Source of the DNA: Lepas anatifera
Lineage: Eukaryota > Arthropoda > Thecostraca > Lepadidae
DNA length: 64,000 nt
Reading direction: 5' to 3'
Assembly: GCA_034440635.1 (NCBI GenBank)
Contig: JAOTON010001079.1
Span: 372,001-436,000, forward strand
Shown here: piece after piece, positions 1 through 12,181 of the stretch
Layout of the letters: each line of letters opens with the position of its first letter
Numbering within the stretch: the first letter of the stretch is position 1
Position numbers and translations under genes: made by a program
Notes under the pieces: generated by a model
What the model was told of the DNA's origin: nothing
Database searches by the model: none
Seen by the model: only the letters and a program-made list of their open reading frames with translations

Positions 1-1640
1 AGGTGGTCATGTCGTCAAAGGTGGTCAAAGGTGGCCTCCAAGGTACAACATGGAGGCGACATCCCTGCCTGAAGCTAATGTTTAACAACACAATTAAGCC
101 AGGCATACTTTTAGCCCTAAGCGGGATGAGGAAACCCGAGCAGCTTTAGCTTTGCCAAGAACCGGAAAGTGAAAGGAAGGCAATGAAAAGAGAAGTTACA
201 CCAATAAAACTTCATTCACCAATGTAAAGAAGCGGGAGTGGCGAGACCAGTAGCTGTTGAAATTCAGCGTCGATGGCTAGCGGCGGCATTAATCGTTGCG
301 ACAGTAGCCACAGGAGCTCTCGGAGAGTCTGGGCGTGGTCATCGCTCACTCGCCGGCTCGCCCTAACATGGGAACTTCTCAGTTGACTAGACACTAATCT
401 CACGGAAGTAGCCACCACTTCAAGGCACGTGCCCAGACTTGCCGTCCCAGTCATGTTTCCAGACGTATCGTTTCCTCACTGATGGATGAACAAGCATCAG
501 AATCATTCGAGAACTGTTTCCCTCTGGGTTTTCTGAGGGTTATAGGCACAAGCAAGCCTAGACAATCGGGGGGCTAATGGAGAACTCTGTTATCTAGACC
601 GGTTCTCTCCATACGAGGTCATGCAGCTATAGGATCAATGGTTACGACTTTCAATATTGAGGAGCCATGGTCCCTCTAGACCTCATATTATATTTCTACA
701 CTGTGCTTTTGACAGAAGGGACTCAAAATTTCACAGCATACGTTATGGTACTTCGCCCTATGGGCATTTACTAAAGCATACAGATAAGCTGCATAATGAT
801 GGGTCATGTTAGCAGGCCAAGCCATTGTTTTCTCATTTCATCGGAACAGGCAAAATAGCGAAAAAAGGAAACACAGTTTGACTTTTTAATCAAGGGAAAT
901 GAGACTTTTCTTTTTTATTGATGATCGAGGACCGAGTTATTATCAAGCCTTTGTAGGTTATGACCTCAGATAAAGTCATACCTACCCAACAAAAGACAAT
1001 AACAAAGCAATTACAAATATATCAGAGAAACAGTGCGAGACTGCCAGTGAACTCCCAAATACATCACCATCATCGCCGGTTTCATGAGCACATCGGAGCT
1101 GTTGGTTACGACACTGAGGATAAGGAAAGGGACGCCAAGATAGAGCATCGATGTCGCACATCGGCGCCGCCTTCCGGCCGGGAGTGCTTCCGGCACAATC
1201 ACGTGAACCCCTGACCCGGGTCACGTGACCTAAGCGACACCGGAATGACGCCACGTGCCGCTACCGAAGTCCATCCGCCAATAGGAAGCCGATATGTGCG
1301 GCTCCACACGTGCGAAGCGACAATGAGGAGTGTGTGAAGCGAGAACAGGGCGAGTGCGTGAGTGTGAAGCGAGAATGAGGGGTGTGGCGGGTTGTCTTCG
1401 ATGTTTTTTGTTGCATTTTTCGTATGAATTATTGTTGCCCCATTGACACTGTGCTATATCTCAATATGTGTATCTATGTGAGTGTGTGAAGCGAGAAGTG
1501 ATAACTCAATCTAGGCTTCCGGGTAAAGGTTTCTTGATTATGACATTATTGTCATGCACATATGTATTTCCGTCTGTCGCCAGACCTGATCCTGAGGAGG
1601 CTGCTGATTCCACGCAACATTATACTATAATAATTTGGGG
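1..1640. other. No recognised gene
   Basis: Only short unrelated reading frames are present. A motif GTGAAGCGAGAA recurs near 1,335, 1,365 and 1,487, suggesting a decayed local repeat. I see no RNA gene or recognisable transposon end here. Confidence 0.5.
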
Positions 1641-1652
1641 ATAAATAGTAAG

Positions 1653-1780
1653 AGTTTTTGGGGAGCTTATCGACGTACCAACTGCCCGGGTCATATGGAG
1701 TCCCCAACTCTTTCCCTGTTGGCAGGGTTTCTCGGGAGCCAGCTTGCTCCTTGTTCAGAGAAGTCGCCGGGCCTTGGACT
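1653..1780 (-). repeat. Truncated tRNA-derived SINE copy
   Basis: Read on the minus strand, this matches the body of the complete SINE at 16,344-16,529. It has the stretch around GAACAAGGAGCAAGCTGGCT, then CCCGAGAAACCC, GGGAAAGAGTTGG and CGATAAGC. The tRNA-like head is mostly lost and only a degenerate B-box region remains next to 1,771. Several substitutions separate the two copies, so this one is older. No target duplication was found. Confidence 0.75.
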
Positions 1781-1789
1781 TAGGTTGGT

Positions 1790-2630
1790 TTGGGGATAAA
1801 CAATGACATTTTGCGGTCATGAGACATCACTATACACGAGAGGATACAATTAGCATACGAAGAGCTTCTAGATTTTTAATACATCCCAGCGTTTTAAACC
1901 TAAAGATACCTCTCTTAAACAAACTCCCCCGGTCAGGATTTGGAATGTTCCCGAGTCGATCCGTTCCAGCTATGGTCCTTCAGCACACAAACAGGACTCT
2001 GACGAGACGTGAAAATGTCATGCCGCTTATCATCTTAATCTAGACGATTTAGGGCCGCCAGTATTTAAGCTTATACACACAGCAAACGGGGTACGCATTC
2101 CTTTCTAAGTCCGCTCGCTTCGCTCAACTCAAAACACACTTGAGCTAAAGATATAACCACGACGATCGGAAATCAGCGTTTAACCCTTAAAGTCCTCGAT
2201 TAACATGCCACAAAGCTGCATTTTTTGCGTCGAGTCCCACCAGCGGCCGACAGCGTGTTGAAAAATGTTTTTCACGGAGTGGCACGCCCATGAACAGGTG
2301 CCGGCTTCTGCTGAAGGTGCCGACCACTGGCTCAGACAGTGGAATGAAGGGAATCCGATTACGTCCAATCTCTAGCCACGACGCCGCAGGACCGAAGGAC
2401 AGCTGTGAATATTCAACATCTCAGTCCCTGGAAACTACCTGCACTGACACCAGGACTGGAATCGGACCCATATCTGATTCATGTTGCAGTGAAAGCTCTC
2501 ATTTGTTCACAATATTACTGAAATTGTGAAATTTTATCAGAAAAGTGGAGGGAGGCATTTTGACTCACAACAGTGACTTTGACTCACCACTCAGTTCTTC
2601 GGCACCGACACACACGCGCCGATTTTATCA
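1790..2630. other. No recognised gene
   Basis: Unique-looking sequence with short, unsupported reading frames on both strands. Nothing resembles a known domain or a transposon end. Confidence 0.45.
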
Positions 2631-2639
2631 TTAATCCAC

Positions 2640-2731
2640 AAACCCCGATTTTTGTTGATTTCCTTGAGAAAACCTTGTTTTCACGATTTTGGACCCCACT
2701 TCCTCCAAACCATCGGCTTAGATCCAACACT
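2640..2731 (-). repeat. Fragment of short hAT-like element (same family as 20,626)
   Basis: On the minus strand it begins CAGTGTTGGATCTAAGCCGA and continues through GGGGTCCAAAATC, parallel to the element at 20,626-20,754. Only one terminus is recognisable. Confidence 0.55.
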
Positions 2732-2767
2732 GCCTACATCCACGGACTGGAGCCGCGTGAGGCAGAT

Positions 2768-2835
2768 CCAGATCGGTAGATCAATCCAGATCCAGATCCA
2801 GATTCAAATCCAGATCCAGATCCAGACCCGGATCC
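2768..2835. repeat. (ATCCAG)n microsatellite
   Basis: About nine imperfect copies of the hexamer ATCCAG, with a few substitutions. The period is a multiple of three, which keeps reading frames open here. They are not genes. Confidence 0.9.
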
Positions 2836-2839
2836 TGGC

Positions 2840-4600
2840 CTGCGGCGCGATCTCTGGTACATTCCATCTGAGTTGCAGACGGGGTACGGGGGACGCGTCC
2901 CCCCCAACTTGCAATTCAGAATGGACGTGTGTAACTTCCCCCGCACATAAACTTGGGCCTGGGTTTATCGCATTTTCTCCTCCTTACCTCTATCAACTTG
3001 CATAAATGTGCCGGTGAAGTGCATAGTTCGTTAGGGCTTTCGACAGCCAATGGGCTCAAAATTAGCCTCTCACCCAACCCCGCTCCTCATCATCACCTCC
3101 AGTTTGGGGGTCCAGTACAAATCGCTGGTGACGACTCTGCTGATGCCGGAAGGTGATGTCACTGGTGCCGGAAATGTTGGCCGTGAAAACAGCTAATCCG
3201 CGCTTTTTTGTTTTTGGTCAGCTGTAAACTGACCACAATGTCATTCCCAGGAACATCTATTCGGAGGCGAGGACAAATTCACGACTTTTTAACTTTTCTT
3301 ATTCAGGATAGGTACCCGTACCTAGGTTCCTGGACAGCGGTCATTCTTTTTTTAATTCTATCCTTTACTACCGGAAATACACTGGAAGGAGTAAACAGGA
3401 GCAGTCACAGCTCCGCTAATTCCACAGATCAGCTGCTGGTCCGCGGTCGCGCTCCTTGTTCTTAACCGCTTCAAAAATATAGTTCTTGGTAATCAGCACC
3501 TTCTGCGGTGGACAGGGGTGTGCCCAGGCGAGGAGTTTCATGGGTGTTGAAGTATCAAAAACGTTCCTATTTATTCCAGCCCGGCCCTTGCTTATATGAA
3601 ACCAAAAATGGCTGTGGCACTGGTGTCGAAAAAACAGCGCATTTATTTGAGATAAATGGGGAAGTTTATAATCATTGTACCGGTCTAGCATTACCCTACC
3701 AGTGTTGAAGGATCCTTGGCAGTTGGGAGAGGATAAAGTGCGGCGTTAATTCGACGAGAATATTCTAGTGAAATATGTATAAATAAGTGGCCTGGGGTAT
3801 AGCCGGCTAAGTTTCAACGAAACACTCATTTCACTGAGTTTCACTGAGTTTCACTAAGTTTCAACGACACACCAAACACTGAACTCATATTGACTTAGCC
3901 GAAGGAAGAGAGGCTAGATCAGTCGGAAAGATACAACTGTCATGACCACTAATTCTACCAATTTTCCAGTTTTTCAGAAACATCTACGGGCCTAATGTTC
4001 CACTGATGACCAGACACCACCCAGGTCAGGAAGCTCCGCATAAAGCGCTGAAATCAGACCAGCCCCTGTGGCTGGCAAAGTTCCAGAAGCTGTCTTTTTA
4101 AAAGATGACTGGCGGCCAATGTGGCGGCTCACAGTGGGCCCCTGGGCCGGGGCGGCACCAGCCGCTCCGACAGCTCGGCCCGGCATTCCTGATGCGTCCG
4201 TTCACCCTGCGCGCGCGCAGCGCCGCCAGCCCGCGGTCCGCCGGCCGCCGCCAGAGCGCCTTTTTGTGCCAGACGGTGCCGGCGGAGGCGTCACTGGTGA
4301 TGCTGTACCGGAAGGTCGGAGTTCTACCGAGAGTAAGGGCGTTTTCTGGTTCTGAATAGTGTCTGGTTAAGTGCAGATGTCTGGTAAAAGCTGGAAACTC
4401 ATGGCGCCAACAAACTGATGTCCAGTGCAAAATCTATACGAGCAGGCAGACAAAATTAACATTCGCACTGGGTAACTTCGCGAGGCATACATTGTCTTTT
4501 AAAAGCGTCTCGGACATACTTTTGGAGTGTTTAACTTCTATGGTTAGCATAACTCAGCAATGACTGCCGAGTCACCCTCCTCCTCCCCCCTGCGTCCCTC
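2840..4600. other. No recognised gene; short TTTCACTGAG tandem at 3,811-3,873
   Basis: No coding region is supported. Between 3,811 and 3,873 an 11-bp motif (GTTTCACTGAG and variants) is repeated about five times. 4,120-4,300 is GC-rich with overlapping open frames on both strands, which reflects composition and not a gene. Confidence 0.45.
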
Positions 4601-4611
4601 GGCACGTCTGC

Positions 4612-4779
4612 CAGAGGCGGATCTTAACCAAATGTCGGGGGGGGTACTTGATTGTCTTGATATCCAGGACAAATCATAAGTGTTTGGAAAATCACCCGTA
4701 GTCAGCTAAAAAATGGGGGTAAATTGTTTTCCAATTCGGAGAGGCACCAGATTGAGCCCCACCCCTGGATCCGCCCCTG
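4612..4779. mobile_element. Short hAT-like non-autonomous element
   Basis: It begins CAGAGGCGGATC and ends GGATCCGCCCCTG, giving imperfect terminal inverted repeats of the CAG..CTG type shared by many elements in this window. The flanking octamers (ACGTCTGC and ACACCTGT) match at five of eight positions, so the target duplication is doubtful. Confidence 0.6.
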
Positions 4780-4956
4780 ACACCTGTGCACCGATTGTCC
4801 AATCAGCCCTGCGGCTGCGCGACACAGAGTAACTGCTGGCAACGACACCAGGTGGTCACAACGACGCCCAACATCGGCCACTTCCTACTCACATCATTCG
4901 ACCTTGACCTCGGCCGGGAGTCCAACGGCAGAGAGGTACGGCTCAGGAACGGGGGT

Positions 4957-5032
4957 CAGCTGACAGCTGACACCTGGTCAGCTGGTCAGCTGACGCTCCG
5001 CAGCCGGTCAGCTGATACTCGGCTGACAGCTG
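4957..5032. promoter_or_regulatory. Cluster of six CAGCTG E-box motifs
   Basis: CAGCTG occurs at 4,957, 4,964, 4,979, 4,987, 5,008 and 5,027, mostly as GTCAGCTGA. CAGCTG is a class A E-box bound by bHLH factors. It may also be just a degenerate 7-8-bp tandem repeat. No adjacent gene is visible. Confidence 0.3.
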
Positions 5033-5039
5033 ACAGCCA

Positions 5040-7222
5040 TCCGGAGCTATTTTATACAACAACTTTACATTGTAGGTTAGCTCCGGATAGCTATTCTATA
5101 GAAAAGTTTTATCATACTATAGTTATAATAACATCTTGACAGTTATCCGCAGTTCAGTCCGTCAATGCCCGGAGTTCAGTCCAGCAATGAACGGGGTCCA
5201 ATTCAGCAACAACATCGGTGCATACTACAGGACCTATTTCTTGAAATGTGATTGACACGTTCAGTAGGTAGCGAGTGATTTTTGTCAGTAATTCACACAA
5301 ACAATAGACCAACTGCAACCAAATGTAAGTTATCTATTGACCTCGCTAGTTCCAAAGCACCACGGAACCAGCCAGGCATCATACAATATATAAAAAAATA
5401 CGCGATACCCCGTTTTTAAGCGAGTGGAGATCAGTAACCCACAAAACCGGGTTGGAAGGTAGGGCAGTCCAGGGATTACGTAACAGTTGGAAGGTTCAGA
5501 AGCGGTACCCGAACCACCAGATTACATAATAATCCACGCCGTGTTCACATTGGCAAGCTCCACGGATTTCAGTAGCCCACAAAGAGGGCTTCATTAAGGT
5601 CGAAATGATTTGGGTCCATCTGGCATGAAAAATAAAGCACAAGTGTACGAGGATTAACGCAGCACACCTGATCACTTCCAACTCCATATCCACCTAGTCA
5701 TGCGCCCATTTGGCCACCCTACAACTCCAGTACTTGCTCCTCAGTGATCAATATTCCAGCAGTGCATCTAAGTCGGTTATCGACCCAGGCTCAAACTCGG
5801 GACAACAGATTCTCCCAGTGTCCTTTTCGGGATCAAATGCGGGTATGCCTGTCTGCAGAAGACTTGGAACCCAAGATTAAAGGTTTATATATGTTTTGTG
5901 ATGAGATGAATAACTTAAACGAAGCACGGAAAAGGCTTACACCCGGTGGCGATGACGTCACACTCACCAGATATTTATCTTAGAGATTATTAGAGATGAT
6001 GTTATTATTATATGATTAATAGAGATATTAGAAATGGTGTGGATTGGTGTGGTTGCCCAGACACCCGCAATGAAACATCAGCGTTAAAACATCCTTTAAA
6101 ATTTCATGCTTTTTATTTCAAGGCTTGATTCTGGTTTTATGTAGTTCCACAAAGCTAAAGGAAGGCTGAAGCGCACTTTACATCACACATAGTTCTACAA
6201 ACGTACGGGAAGGCTAAAACGCACTTTTTATTACACTATCACTTTTATATTGCAGTTCTTGGCTTTGTTTCCAATTCGTGCACCTCCAATCATTTTCGAA
6301 AATCCACGCCCATTTTTCACGACCCCCGAATAAAAACTCTTCGCGGCTTTCATTTCATCAATGTTAGATCATGTTCAGCACCAAAATTAGCTTTTAAGCG
6401 ATCTCATTTTTGCATGTTATCCATCCGGAGTCGATTTAACGCTCCCAATCGACTCTGTGGCGGTTTTCCCCGGTTGTTTTTCCGAGTATTTCCCGGCGAG
6501 TTTAAGTTGACTTTACATCTAAAGCATGACAGCGGAGAGCGGTAGAGATTCATGCCGATCGGATGTTCCATCCAATCCTGTCCATTGTTCGGACTGGATT
6601 GGGCTGGTCACACAATTCGGATAATACTGGATTTTTGTTAATCCGGTCACATTTTTCGGACGAGGATCGTATCTGAAGCGATCGGAGGGATTGGACCAAT
6701 CAGGGAACTTGGGTATTTTTTATTTCGATGTGGATTTGAACCGTTGTTTTTACCGCGATGGGATCTGGATTGATAACGGCGATTTGTGAACGAGTTGCTT
6801 TCTGTTTTAAGGGGAAATCCAAGCCAGCCCATACGGATCAAATCCAGGACATGATCGGAATTGGATCTGAATTAACCTGGACATGACTTACTCTAGCGGA
6901 CGGCGATTTTGCCGCGGGCTGTCACGGAAGCTGGCTCACGTGGGAGCCGACAGTTTCGGTCATCGCTCCCGCGCATGCGCACTAGCCGAGGTGAGCCCAT
7001 CACGAAAATCGCACCCACGACCGCAACACTTCCATGCAGGAGCAATATATCACGGGAGGCTCACAGAACGGTGCAGAGCTCGGAGTGAAGCTTTGGATGG
7101 ACTTGGGTGCACAGTTTCTGAGCGTGACATCTAAAAATTAATAAAAAACGGGATTCTTCTATTCCATGTATTGTTCTGCGGGACACGGTGTCACCGGCCG
7201 CTCAGAGTACCAACTGGCAACT
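5040..7222. other. No recognised gene; 48-bp duplication at 6,142-6,236
   Basis: No supported coding region. Two diverged copies of a 48-bp unit (TAGTTCCACAAAG... and TAGTTCTACAAAC...) lie at 6,142 and 6,190. The rest has no recognisable features. Confidence 0.45.
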
Positions 7223-7230
7223 GTTGACGC

Positions 7231-7493
7231 CATAGGCAGATCCAGGGGGACAAGGAGGAGCCCTTATCCCTCCCCACCCACCCGGATCGACCCTTGGCGT
7301 TCCATGAAATTGTCACAGCTTCCCCTGAAAGGTCGTTGGCGCCCCCTGGAATGTAGCTTTCCCCTCCCCCGATACTGCGAGTATCGGCGCCCTGCGATAG
7401 GATTTAGCGCCCACCTGATAGGTTTTTCCGCCCAAAAGTGTCACCCCCACGACTATGTATCCCCCCCGATCAGAAGTCCTGGATCCGCCTACG
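7231..7493. mobile_element. hAT-like MITE, CATAGGCGGATCC family
   Basis: The termini CATAGGCAGATCCAGG and CCTGGATCCGCCTACG are inverted repeats. The element is flanked by perfect 8-bp direct repeats GTTGACGC (7,223-7,230 and 7,494-7,501). An 8-bp target duplication is the hallmark of hAT transposition. The 263-bp interior is rich in GGCGCCCCCTGAAA-like blocks and has no coding capacity. Related copies lie at 11,908, 30,620, 32,278 and 45,336. Confidence 0.88.
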
Positions 7494-7501
7494 GTTGACG
7501 C

Positions 7502-8270
7502 CCTAACATCACCAGCTTAAAAATGCCGCCAGTAGCTAGCATTGTGTGTAAATTACAGCACTTGGCCACGCCGAACTAACAAACATATGGCCTGGCAAAT
7601 CAACCGTCTGAATCAGGAAACGAAGGGTAGCCAAATATTGTAAACAACCCTCCAAACTGTCTTGAAAGCTGTAATTGATTTTGACTTCCTGCATTTGCCT
7701 AGCTTAAGCAGCTCGCCCTCCATGGAGCCTAACGTGGCTGTTTTCAGGTTTATTGTGACGATCAATATTGTCGAGCAAAAACTCGAATAAAACTAAAATA
7801 AAATAAAACTAAAATTCAATTCAATTCACTAAATTCAACTAAAATTCTAACAAAAATTCAATTCAAATTCACAAAACTAAAATAAATTTCAAAGATATCA
7901 GCTCGTTACCGACATTTTTGACACATATATTAACGAAATTTCTCTATTTTGACACATACCGACACATATGTTACCGAAAAGAAAAGTACTAATGAGGTCA
8001 GTTGAAAGAGCAAATGACAGCTGTAGCACATCCAATGAGGTTAGGTTCCCGATTGGGATTCCATACTTCGTGAAGGTTCGAACTTCAATGGGCGGTTTCA
8101 GATTTGAAGGAAGAGAATCCAATTGGAAGAGACATATTTTCTTCATGCTCTGATGGCAAAATCGGGCTTTTCTGACCGATGCCATTCTGCACATCACTGC
8201 AGTCGCCTCTCACCTTTGGGGCACTCAAAGAAGTTCTCCTCCGCTGCCCGGGCGCAAAGCGCCACGGTTA
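7502..8270. other. No recognised gene; AT-rich tract at 7,780-7,890
   Basis: 7,783-7,890 is low-complexity AAAACTAAAATTCAATTC-type sequence. No gene is supported. Confidence 0.5.
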
Positions 8271-8273
8271 GGG

Positions 8274-8795
8274 CGGTCAGAGCCGCCCACACCAGCCGCG
8301 TCCCCATGCCACTCCTGAGGACAAAGGTCAGAGGTCAGATCAGGTCACGTCAGGTCAGAGCCGCCCACACCAGCCGCGTCCCCATGCCACTCCTGAGGAC
8401 AAAGGTCAGAGGTCAGATCAGGTCACGTCAGGTCAGAGCCGCCCACACCAGCCGCGTCCTCATGCCACTCCTGAGGACAAAGGTCAGATCAGGTCAGGTC
8501 ATGTCAGGTCAGGTCAGAGCCGCCCACACCAGCCGCGTCCCCATGCCACTCCTGGGGACAAAGGTCGAGGTCAGATCAGGTCACGTCAGGTCAGAGCCGC
8601 CCACACCAGCCGCGTCCTATGCCACTCCTGGGGACAAAGATCAGGTCAGGTCAGGTCAGAGCCGCCCACACCAGCCGCGTCCCCTGCCGCTCCTGGGGAC
8701 AAAGGTCACATCAGGTCAGGTCATGTCAGGTCAGAGCCCTCCACACCAGCCGCGTCCCCATGCCACTCCTGGGGACAAAGATCAGGTCAGGTCAG
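8274..8795. repeat. Minisatellite, about 78-bp unit, seven copies, rich in AGGTCA
   Basis: Seven copies of a 65-80-bp unit containing CCGCCCACACCAGCCGCGTC followed by a run of AGGTCA-type hexamers. The first two spacer blocks contain AGGTCAGAGGTCA (8,335-8,347 and 8,403-8,415), a direct repeat with 1-bp spacing. Other pairs have 4-bp spacing. Two reading frames stay open because unit lengths are near multiples of three; they are not genes. Confidence 0.9.
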
Positions 8796-8799
8796 CACT

Positions 8800-10420
8800 A
8801 CCTGCATCAGCCACAACTCTGGAGAGTATGGTCGGATAGAACTGTCACATTTCAGGAAACGTGTAAAACATTACAGTACAAATTATCTCCTCTAATAGGA
8901 CATTCTGGTAAAAATAAGACTTTCCCATTGAAGCTTCCGCCATCCTGATCGAACATTAGGATAACCCACCTCTTCTATCAGGGTAAGAATGATAGCACAG
9001 GCTTCCTCGCTCATCCATTAAGATCACTCCGTATGTTCTGTTTCTCCACAGATATGTGCAAAGCAAGCTATTGGTACCAAGTCACGTCAAGTTTTACACA
9101 GCCACAATAATTTCTAATAAAAATTAGTGTGGGAATTTCGTCATCTTCCAGCCTGGGAAGAGGTAAGTGGTTGCAAAATTGTAAGTCAAGCGATCACGAC
9201 CACCAGCTACATTCCCAGAAGTATGGTCAGGGTGTCCACTTTTTGTTTCGCAACGCAAAACACACCTGCTACACAAAACGTTGAGACGAATATACTTATT
9301 TACACATACAATTTATTAGCATTTTTCACAATGGCATATGTGTAAGAAACACATTACGCACGAGCGAGCAAAATATAAAATAAGAAGTCAACTTTCACTT
9401 CGTGAACCTTTTCTCAGGGGACCTGCGATGTTTTCGGAAAATATTATATGGATGGTCTTGACATTTTGTATTCAATTCCAGCCCATGCATAATCATAAAC
9501 TTCATACTAGCTCACACCAAAGCTAAGGAGCACACACATCCATGAAGTCCTTTATGAGTTAAAAGCGAGGCAGCAATTCTAATTCTGCGGGAGACTAAAA
9601 ATCCACTGGGTACTTATCTCCTTCACACGATCTCCTCTAAAGATATCGATTCGATCGATCTCCTCCTCACGATCACCATCAAGTTCAAACAGACCGGCTG
9701 CAGAGTAGATGGCAAAGCCGTGGATACGGGCCGGTCCGCCCTATCCTTACGCCCCCTGTTGACGCGGGGTACCGAGGCCCCACCCAGCGCCCGACAGCCC
9801 AAGGCTACAGCACTTCCACGCACCAACCCTCCTGGCATAGTGCCACTTTAAATGGGGTTATTCTGAAACTCATTACAATGCCTGAGTCTGCTTTAGCGAT
9901 TCAGGCCACGAGCGATTCTGACCGGTCCTCAATTCTGAGCAGCTGAACGAGGAGCGGCCGGGAAGAATCGCAGGTGGCGGAGTGACCGAGCCCTTCACAA
10001 TCTCCTCTCTACCCCAAAACTCACAGCTGCTGGTAGAATTCCCACATATTTTAGATTTCCACACAGCTACTGTGCGCTTCTGCCCAGTGAAGGTACTTTC
10101 TCTGCGGAAACAGGATCAGTGAATCAAGCGCCGCTTAACCCCCGTTTTCCGGTTATTATCCATTCAAAAATCCGTGGAATCCGTTAGCGTTATTGGTCGG
10201 AGCCGGCAGGCTCTGGATCTGGGTCGTTGCTGGAATGCCGCCCACTGGGACGGCACCGGTTCCAGTCGGCCTGGGGGAGGCACTGACCGGAGCGACTGAG
10301 GCATGATGCACGCGCAGCCGCGCCAAGGTGGCGTGGGCACCTCCGCCAGCCGGATATAGAGTGAGACGAGAGGGGCGCGGTCGAGTAGGACGCCGCTCTG
10401 AGTAACGCCTCAATACCGCC
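8800..10420. other. No recognised gene
   Basis: Short unsupported frames only. I see no transposon ends or RNA gene. Confidence 0.45.
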
Positions 10421-10682
10421 ACACCTCCGGGGAGAGGCCCGTCACACCACCGGGAAGAGGCCCCGCCACACCGCCGGGAAGAGGCCCCGCCACACCGCCG
10501 GGGAGAGGCCCGTCACAACGCCGGGGTGAGGCCCCGCCACACTGCCGAGAAAGAGGCCCCGCCACACCACCAGGGAGAGGGCCCCGTTACACCGCCGGGA
10601 AGAGGCCCCGCCACACCGCCGGGGACAGGGCCCTGCCACACTGCCGAGAAAAGGCCCCGCCACACCGCCGGAGAGAGGGCCC
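10421..10682. repeat. GC-rich minisatellite, about 28-bp unit
   Basis: About nine degenerate copies of a unit with CACACCGCCGGGAAGAGGCC as core. It keeps a minus-strand frame open (MQEPAS... from 10,891), but the repetitive C-terminus shows that this is a compositional artefact. Confidence 0.9.
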
Positions 10683-10689
10683 GTTAAGC

Positions 10690-11899
10690 CGAAGTGGGTG
10701 ATCTGTGCCGGTTCAGACCAGGTGACCGTTACCGTAACACTACCACCAGCGGAGAACAATCGCGCCGCCTCCCGTTCAATCTGCCTTTTATGATTGTTCA
10801 GTCGTCTGCATGTGCTTAGGGAGGAGACAAGGTGAACCGGCGTGCGTATCCACCGTTTTGAGTTGAGTGTTATCGAGGCTGGTTCTTGCACGACATGAAA
10901 TTTAGGAGAAGCATGGAGAGGGCCCGTCTGAGACCACTGTTAAATTTCCAGTCTGAGGCATGGGCGTCGAAAGCGAGGGGGAGGGACGGGGGAGAACGCG
11001 TCCCCCAGCTCACGAATCAGGGGAAACGTTTCCGCCTTCCACCACCAAATGTATTGAGAGTTCGACCTAGATCTTTCGCGTTTTCTCCCTTTTACCTGTC
11101 TGGGTCTACGTGGGTACATTGGGCTGCTGAAGTGCATGGTTGGTAGCGTTTCCAGAGACAGTCAGTATGCTCAAAATTGCCCCCCCGTCGTCGCATTCCA
11201 GGCTCCACCCCCTCCAACCCCAATAAAACCCTGGCGACGCCCCTTGAACTGAGCACCTGACATATTTTGCGTTACCAATTTACATAGGTATTGGCCTTGC
11301 TTTTTCTTATTCGTATGCAAGTGAATACATACCAGATTCGCCGTGCATGACCGAACAGGCGGTTTGCAGAGGCGCTAATTCCAGGGCGACCACCGAGAAC
11401 CGCAAAACAGTACTCTCTTTTCCTCTGCGGTCGGTGGCGGAGGATTGTCACGTGCCAGATGACACCAGCCAGAAAATCCCCAGGAAATGTTGCACCCTCA
11501 TACGTGGCGGTCGGGGAGGATAGGAAATACGTTCATCTCCGGGAAGGGCTGGTTTTCTGAAAATAGCTTTGGCACCGCTGACAAAAAGATTATTAAAAAA
11601 ACATGACAATTGAAGGCAGTTAAATTGAAAGGTGGGTACCACTACCATGAGTGTGGATTTATATCCCTTTGGGGATGACCGGGCAACCCCAAAATAAATA
11701 TATAAAATATAAAATAAACCAACAGATAAAAAGATGGCACTATATGGTCTTTTTAATCCTATCTAGACCTTTTGACTTAGATATAGCCAATTCAATGTCC
11801 TGAAAGTGTCAAATAATACAATTCAAGGGACATCTTAACGTGAACTCGCTATTTCATTGGGGGCGCCCGAGCACACCCATACACATATAAATCCACATC
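10690..11899. other. No recognised gene
   Basis: No supported coding sequence, RNA gene or transposon terminus. Confidence 0.45.
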
Positions 11900-11907
11900 C
11901 CTGGGTG

Positions 11908-12173
11908 CATAGGCGGATCCAGGGGGGGCAAAGGGGGCACGTGCCCCTCCCCCGATCGACCCTCGGCACCCCCTGAAATGGCCACGGCGCCCCCTGAAAG
12001 GTCGATGGCGCCCCCTGAAATGTCGCTTCCCACCCCCCAGGATGCGAAAATGGCCCCACTAAGGATTTGGCGCCCACCTAATAGGTTTTACCGGTCAAAA
12101 TTGGCGCCCCTCTGGTCCGGATGGCGCCCCCCGGGAAGGTGCCCCCCCATCGGCAATCCTGGATCCGCGTATG
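11908..12173. mobile_element. hAT-like MITE, CATAGGCGGATCC family
   Basis: The termini CATAGGCGGATCCAGG and CCTGGATCCGCGTATG are inverted repeats. Perfect 8-bp direct repeats CCTGGGTG flank it (11,900-11,907 and 12,174-12,181). The 266-bp interior carries three GGCGCCCCCTGAAA-type blocks, as in the 7,231 copy. Confidence 0.9.
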
Positions 12174-12181
12174 CCTGGGTG

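Noticed and set aside
8123..8839. 238-codon plus-strand frame
   Set aside because: Consists of the translated 78-bp minisatellite (RAAHTSRVPMPLL repeats) with no unique domain.
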